Below, in pieces: positions 5,658-8,907 of a stretch of 8,907 nt of DNA. The notes under the pieces are model-generated. The model was not told the origin of the DNA and made no database searches. It saw only the letters and a program-made list of their open reading frames with translations. The stretch spans positions 1 through 8,907 of the forward strand of contig JALZUY010000212.1 in NCBI GenBank assembly GCA_023301395.1, read 5' to 3'. The first letter of the stretch is position 1. Every line of letters starts with the position of its first letter. The position numbers were made by a program, and so were the translations under genes. The stretch comes from Nonlabens sp. GTDB taxonomy: Bacteria > Bacteroidota > Bacteroidia > Flavobacteriales > Flavobacteriaceae.

Positions 5658-6662
5658 ATGGAAATGAAGACCCTTAAAAATATACGCATTGAGGTAATGC
5701 AATCACTAGAAGGTCAAGTACAATCCTTTATGGATGAGTATTTAATTCCGGTGGATAAAATCTGGCAACCTACAGACTTTTTACCCGATTCTCAAGCAGA
5801 CACGTTCTTTGATGAGGTAACTGAACTTAGAGAACTAGCAAAGGAGTTGCCTTATGATTTTTGGGTAGCTCTTGTAGGAGATACTATTACTGAAGAGGCA
5901 TTGCCTACTTATGAATCCTGGTTAATGGATGTAGAAGGAATCAATCAGGTAGAAGGAAAAGGAAATATATGGTCCAAGTGGATCCGTCAATGGACTGGTG
6001 AAGAGAATCGCCATGGAGATACACTTAATAAGTACCTATATCTTTCAGGTCGTGTAAACATGCGCGAGATAGAAATTACTACACAACATTTAATTGCCGA
6101 CGGTTTTGACATAGGAACTGATCGTGATCCTTATAAGAACTTTATCTACACGAGTTTTCAGGAACTTGCAACTTATATTTCACACAATCGTGTGGCAAAA
6201 CTTGCTCGTGGATATGGTAATAATGCGCTATCTAAAATGTGTCGCATGATCTCAGGTGATGAGATGCGACACCATAAAGCATACAGCATGTTTGTGACTG
6301 AGATTTTTAAAGTAGATCCTAATAATATGATGATCGCTTTTAAAGATATGATGGTAAACAAGATTGTAATGCCAGCCATGTTTTTAAGAGAAGCTGGACA
6401 ATCTATAGGAACTGCATTTGAGGATTTCTCAAACAGTGCACAACGTATAGGTGTTTATACAGCACAAGATTATATAGACATCATGCAAAAACTGATCGAT
6501 CAGTGGGATATTGCAAATATGCAAGGTCTTAATGAAGAGGCTGAGAAAGCTCGCGATTACTTGATGAAACTTCCAGCACGTATGGAACGTATTTCTCAAC
6601 GTATTAAAATACCAGAGGAAATAGCTCATTTCTCATGGGTGAATCCAGCGATGACTAAATAA
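5658..6662 (+). CDS. Soluble acyl-ACP desaturase (plant stearoyl-ACP desaturase type)
   Basis: A 334-residue cytoplasmic di-iron enzyme that introduces a cis double bond into acyl chains carried on ACP, using oxygen and reduced ferredoxin. The protein aligns by eye, almost without gaps, with the mature part of castor delta-9 stearoyl-ACP desaturase: TEEALPTYES, WTGEENRHGDTLNKYLYLSG, YTSFQELATYISH, GDEMRHHKAY and RIGVYTAQDY. All six iron ligands can be placed: Glu79, Glu116, His119, Glu169, Glu202 and His205, with spacings equal or within one residue of the castor enzyme. No transit peptide is present, as expected for a bacterium. ATG 5658 and ATG 5664 are both possible starts. The position of the double bond cannot be read from sequence. 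It follows plsC and ends at a strong terminator. Confidence 0.95.
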   Translation: MEMKTLKNIRIEVMQSLEGQVQSFMDEYLIPVDKIWQPTDFLPDSQADTFFDEVTELRELAKELPYDFWVALVGDTITEEALPTYESWLMDVEGINQVEGKGNIWSKWIRQWTGEENRHGDTLNKYLYLSGRVNMREIEITTQHLIADGFDIGTDRDPYKNFIYTSFQELATYISHNRVAKLARGYGNNALSKMCRMISGDEMRHHKAYSMFVTEIFKVDPNNMMIAFKDMMVNKIVMPAMFLREAGQSIGTAFEDFSNSAQRIGVYTAQDYIDIMQKLIDQWDIANMQGLNEEAEKARDYLMKLPARMERISQRIKIPEEIAHFSWVNPAMTK

Positions 6663-6676
6663 TTTATAACTTGTCT

Positions 6677-6696
6677 GGTCGAGCGCAGTCGAGACC
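6677..6696. repeat. Short intergenic repeat with TCGA dyad
   Basis: GTCGAG occurs twice, at 6678-6683 and 6688-6693, and the two TCGA cores form a small dyad around GCGCAG. The reverse complement, containing CTCGACTGCGCTCGAC, resembles a GC-rich interspersed repeat I remember from many Bacteroidota spacers; this has not been searched. It stands out in the surrounding AT-rich DNA. Confidence 0.45.
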
Positions 6697-6721
6697 TTAA
6701 TCTGTTAAGTATTTGAATTTT

Positions 6722-6753
6722 AAAATCCCTAGACTATCGTTTAGGGATTTTTT
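6722..6753 (+). terminator. Intrinsic terminator of the desaturase gene
   Basis: AAAATCCCTAGAC (6722-6734) pairs with GTTTAGGGATTTT (6739-6751), 13 pairs with one G-U, around a TATC loop, and runs into six T residues (6748-6753). It lies 60 bases after the desaturase stop and separates the lipid genes from the kinase gene. Confidence 0.9.
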
Positions 6754-6804
6754 GTTGCTATTAATTTTTGTAAACGGAAGTTTTCAGAATATTAATATGT
6801 GTTC

Positions 6805-6820
6805 ATTTGAATATTCAAAT
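6805..6820. promoter_or_regulatory. 16-bp AT-rich palindrome, possible operator
   Basis: ATTTGAATATTCAAAT is a perfect palindrome. Its position, after the desaturase terminator and about 140 bases before the kinase start, suits a dimeric regulator site, but AT-rich DNA yields such palindromes more easily than GC-rich ones. Confidence 0.35.
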
Positions 6821-6960
6821 AAAAGTTGATTACTACCTACTAAACTGATAGTAGAAAATCTTAAACCTTGAACCATTTTTCGGCTTGATTATTGTTTCAA
6901 GAAAAGAATATAAAAAACGTAGCTTCGGGATATGTTTTTAAGGTATTACATTTACACTTC

Positions 6961-8418
6961 ATGAAAATATTTCAAAACAGCCTGCGTAATCGCATTTTTA
7001 TCGCGATGATTTTATTGACATTGATTTCCAGTCTTTTAATTGCTGGTATGTCTATTTATCAATCAAGAGAACAGGCCAAGGACTACCATTCAAAACGTTT
7101 AAAACGTAAAGAGCAAGCGATAAAAGAAAATATCGCTTATGAATTAGGAAAAACAGACTTTGAAGTTGTTACAGAAAATTTACAATTTATTTTCAGAGAT
7201 GAAATTTATGGAATAAGTGATATTCATGGTATGCCTGTAAATATGTATGATTTAGAAGGTAGATTAATAAAAACATCTAAACCTAGACTCAAAGCAGATA
7301 TACTAGAACTTCAAATAAATAAAACAATTCTTGAAGGACTGAATGCATCAGATACCAAACGGTATGTAATAGAGTTTGAAGAAGATGGCAAGAAATACTT
7401 ATCTAGCTATTCTTATATAACTGATAGTCAGTTTAAAACAATAGCTGTTCTCAATTTACCTTATCTTGAGAATGATGATTTTATGAACTATGAATTACGT
7501 GAATTCCTGACTAGATTATCTTGGATCTACGTGTTGATGTTTTTATCATCTATAGTGCTTGCTTATTTTTTATCTAAGTATATTACTAAGTCTATAAGTC
7601 GAATAAGTGATCGATTCCAGGAAATCAACATCGCTCAACGCAATGATAAAATAGTTATTGATGAGACAGATGCTGGTGAATTAAATGCACTAGTCATGTC
7701 TTATAACAATATGGTGGATCAGCTGGAAGAAAGTGCTGTTAAGTTGGCAACCAGTGAACGTGAGCAAGCATGGCGCGAAATGGCAAAACAAGTAGCACAC
7801 GAGATTAAAAACCCATTGACACCTATGCGATTGACGGTCCAGAGTTTTGAACGTAGATTTGATCCATCTGATCCCGAAGCTCCTGAAAAATTAAAGGAAT
7901 ACAGCAACACATTAATTGAGCAAATTGACGTGATGAGTAATATCGCAAGTGCATTTTCCACTTATGCAACCATGCCAGCTCAAAAAAGTGAAGAGACTGA
8001 TGTGCCTGTGGTTACACAACTTGCTCTCGATATTTTTAATGAATCCTACATCACCTATAAAGAAGATGCAGAATCATTATACGCCATTTTTGATCGTACT
8101 CAATTGATAAGAGTAGTTACTAACTTGATTAAAAACGCCATTCAAGCACTGGATGAAACTCGGGATCCTGAGATTAAGGTCACCGTTTCTCACGATGAGA
8201 AAAATCTCTTTCTTAAGGTCGCAGATAATGGTTCTGGAATTCACGAGGATCATCAGGGCAAAATTTTTGAACCTAAGTTTACCACAAAAAATAGTGGAAT
8301 GGGATTAGGTCTTGCCATGGTAAAACAAATTGTTGAGAATTTTAATGGTACAATTACCATGACCACTCAGTATGGTGAAGGAACAGAGTTTGTGGTGCAG
8401 CTGCCGTTGTCTCGATAG
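6961..8418 (+). CDS. NtrY-like membrane sensor histidine kinase
   Basis: A 485-residue inner-membrane kinase. TM1 is about residues 11-33, an extracytoplasmic sensor region spans about 34-186, TM2 is about 187-207, and a HAMP linker follows (208-260). The HisKA helix carries the H-box VAHEIKNPLTP, with phospho-acceptor His280. The ATPase domain has the N-box TNLIKNAIQAL (Asn388, Asn392), G1 DNGSGI (422-427), F-box IFEPKFTTK (435-443) and G2 GMGLGL (446-451), so all catalytic elements are intact. The kinase should autophosphorylate and pass phosphate to a response regulator, but no regulator gene lies beside it in the window and the signal is unknown. I chose ATG 6961: the open frame runs back to a TTG at 6892, but MKIFQNSLRNRIF gives the expected basic residues just before TM1 and there is no earlier in-frame ATG. 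Confidence 0.92.
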   Translation: MKIFQNSLRNRIFIAMILLTLISSLLIAGMSIYQSREQAKDYHSKRLKRKEQAIKENIAYELGKTDFEVVTENLQFIFRDEIYGISDIHGMPVNMYDLEGRLIKTSKPRLKADILELQINKTILEGLNASDTKRYVIEFEEDGKKYLSSYSYITDSQFKTIAVLNLPYLENDDFMNYELREFLTRLSWIYVLMFLSSIVLAYFLSKYITKSISRISDRFQEINIAQRNDKIVIDETDAGELNALVMSYNNMVDQLEESAVKLATSEREQAWREMAKQVAHEIKNPLTPMRLTVQSFERRFDPSDPEAPEKLKEYSNTLIEQIDVMSNIASAFSTYATMPAQKSEETDVPVVTQLALDIFNESYITYKEDAESLYAIFDRTQLIRVVTNLIKNAIQALDETRDPEIKVTVSHDEKNLFLKVADNGSGIHEDHQGKIFEPKFTTKNSGMGLGLAMVKQIVENFNGTITMTTQYGEGTEFVVQLPLSR

Positions 8419-8432
8419 TTTATTTATAACAA

Positions 8433-8446
8433 GCTTTCGCGAAAGC
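8433..8446. repeat. Palindrome GCTTTCGCGAAAGC, copy 3
   Basis: An exact third copy of the 14-bp palindrome, 15 bases after the kinase stop and 92 bases before the enoyl-CoA hydratase start. A T7 tract lies 22 bases downstream (8467-8473), too far away for a classical terminator. Confidence 0.85.
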
Positions 8447-8538
8447 ATAATCGTAACATCTTATCATTTTTTTAAAGCTCGATATTCTTTCATCGCTGAG
8501 CTTATGTTTATTTTTACCCAAGACAAAATTATATCGCT

Positions 8539-8907
8539 ATGAACAACATTCTAGTTGCTACTGAAAATAAGATTACTACTATTACTATTAATAGACCTAA
8601 CAAGCTGAATGCTCTAAATAAAGAGACGATTCATGAGTTAAGTCAGGCGATTGATACTGCCGAAGATGATGAGAACACAAGAGTGATCATCCTTACTGGT
8701 AGTGGAGAAAAAGCATTTGTCGCTGGAGCAGACATCTCAGAATTTGCAGATTTCACACCAGAGCAAGGAAAAGAACTTGCTGCTCATGGACAGGAAATCC
8801 TTTTTAATAAAGTTGAGAATTGTTCTAAGCCAGTAATTGCTGCTGTAAATGGATTTGCACTTGGTGGTGGATTAGAGTTGGCTATGTCAGCTCATTTTAG
8901 AATAGCT
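8539..8907 (+). CDS. Enoyl-CoA hydratase/isomerase (crotonase family), N-terminal part
   Basis: The frame is open from ATG 8539 to the window end, giving the first 123 residues of a protein normally about 255-265 long. Crotonase-family enzymes act on acyl-CoA thioesters, most often hydrating trans-2-enoyl-CoA in fatty-acid beta-oxidation. The family pattern is clear: ITINRPNKLNALN (15-27), then GEKAFVAGADISEF (56-69), which forms the first half of the oxyanion hole, then KPVIAAVNGFALGGGLELAMS (97-117) with the second oxyanion-hole glycine and Glu113, the position of one catalytic Glu in enoyl-CoA hydratase. The second catalytic Glu would lie beyond the window, so hydratase and isomerase cannot be distinguished. 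It follows the kinase on the same strand after a 120-base spacer. Confidence 0.92.
   Translation, partial: MNNILVATENKITTITINRPNKLNALNKETIHELSQAIDTAEDDENTRVIILTGSGEKAFVAGADISEFADFTPEQGKELAAHGQEILFNKVENCSKPVIAAVNGFALGGGLELAMSAHFRIA

Larger units (their letters stand above)
6663..6960. other. 298-bp spacer with repeats, terminator and palindromes
   Basis: No convincing gene is present. In order it holds a repeat of the TCGAGCGCAGTCGA type (6677-6696), the desaturase terminator (6722-6753), ATATTAATAT (6789-6798), a 16-bp palindrome (6805-6820), the small hairpin CTACTA/TAGTAG (6837-6854) and a near-match to the -7 box, TACATTTA (6947-6954), seven bases before the kinase start. The stretch 6855-6946 shows nothing I can name. 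Confidence 0.6.

Noticed and set aside
6892..6960. TTG at 6892 as the kinase start
   Set aside because: The 23 extra residues do not resemble kinase sequence, while ATG 6961 begins the expected short basic stretch just before TM1.
7719..7961. Antisense open frame within the histidine kinase gene
   Set aside because: It lies entirely opposite the conserved H-box region and has no recognisable domain.
1359..8446. The three GCTTTCGCGAAAGC copies as a CRISPR array
   Set aside because: They are kilobases apart, palindromic and 14 bp long, with no regular spacers and no cas genes.
8475..8503. AAGCTC/GAGCTT pair as a terminator after the kinase gene
   Set aside because: Only six base pairs around a 17-base loop, and the T tract is interrupted; too weak to annotate.
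1..8907. A defence, toxin-antitoxin or biosynthetic system
   Set aside because: Every well-supported gene belongs to a housekeeping, envelope or lipid family; no pair or cluster suggests such a system.

Overview
The window looks like ordinary chromosomal DNA from a member of the Flavobacteriaceae (phylum Bacteroidota), probably a marine one. The evidence is AT-rich sequence with A/T-rich leaders instead of Shine-Dalgarno sites, several matches to the Bacteroidota -7 promoter box TAnnTTTG, a TonB-dependent receptor ending in Phe, short Bacteroidota-type lipoproteins, and flavobacterial-looking GreA, HIT and NtrY-like proteins. A genus cannot be fixed from sequence alone. The recurrent palindrome GCTTTCGCGAAAGC reminds me of marine genera such as Nonlabens or Dokdonia, but that is memory, not a search result.

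Layout. Positions 1-681 hold the C-terminal part of a TonB-dependent outer-membrane receptor (+). It converges on a small lipoprotein gene (-, 787-1215) that resembles a Rieske domain with degraded iron-sulfur ligands. A 113-bp MITE/REP-like element (678-790) lies between them, and its inverted ends overlap both stop codons. Next comes a + strand cluster: greA (1414-1890), a two-TM small membrane protein with an apparent in-frame stop near its end (1905-2291, open again to 2384), and a HIT-family hydrolase (2394-2786). After a repeat-rich spacer come a bacilliredoxin (2976-3386) closed by a perfect 20-bp terminator stem, a TlpA-like thioredoxin lipoprotein (3474-4730) whose usual cis-proline region is a run of glycines, a PlsC-type acyltransferase (4806-5555) and a plant-like soluble acyl-ACP desaturase (5658-6662) with all six di-iron ligands and a strong terminator. 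A 298-bp spacer with several palindromes leads to an NtrY-like sensor histidine kinase (6961-8418). The window ends inside an enoyl-CoA hydratase/isomerase gene (8539 onward).

How the genes may work together. Three themes recur. PlsC and the acyl-ACP desaturase both act on acyl chains bound for membrane phospholipid, and the enoyl-CoA hydratase suggests acyl-CoA turnover nearby. The bacilliredoxin and the TlpA-like lipoprotein are both thiol-disulfide proteins, one cytoplasmic and one in the envelope. GreA serves transcription elongation. These are functional themes, not proof of a single operon: promoter-like boxes and terminators split the region into short units.

I found no CRISPR array, RNA gene, transposase, phage gene, toxin-antitoxin pair or recognisable defence system. 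The most interesting non-coding signal is the variety of short palindromic elements in the intergenic spacers, including three copies of one 14-bp palindrome. The most interesting coding signals are the interrupted membrane-protein gene, the ligand-less Rieske-like lipoprotein and the cis-proline-less TlpA-like protein.
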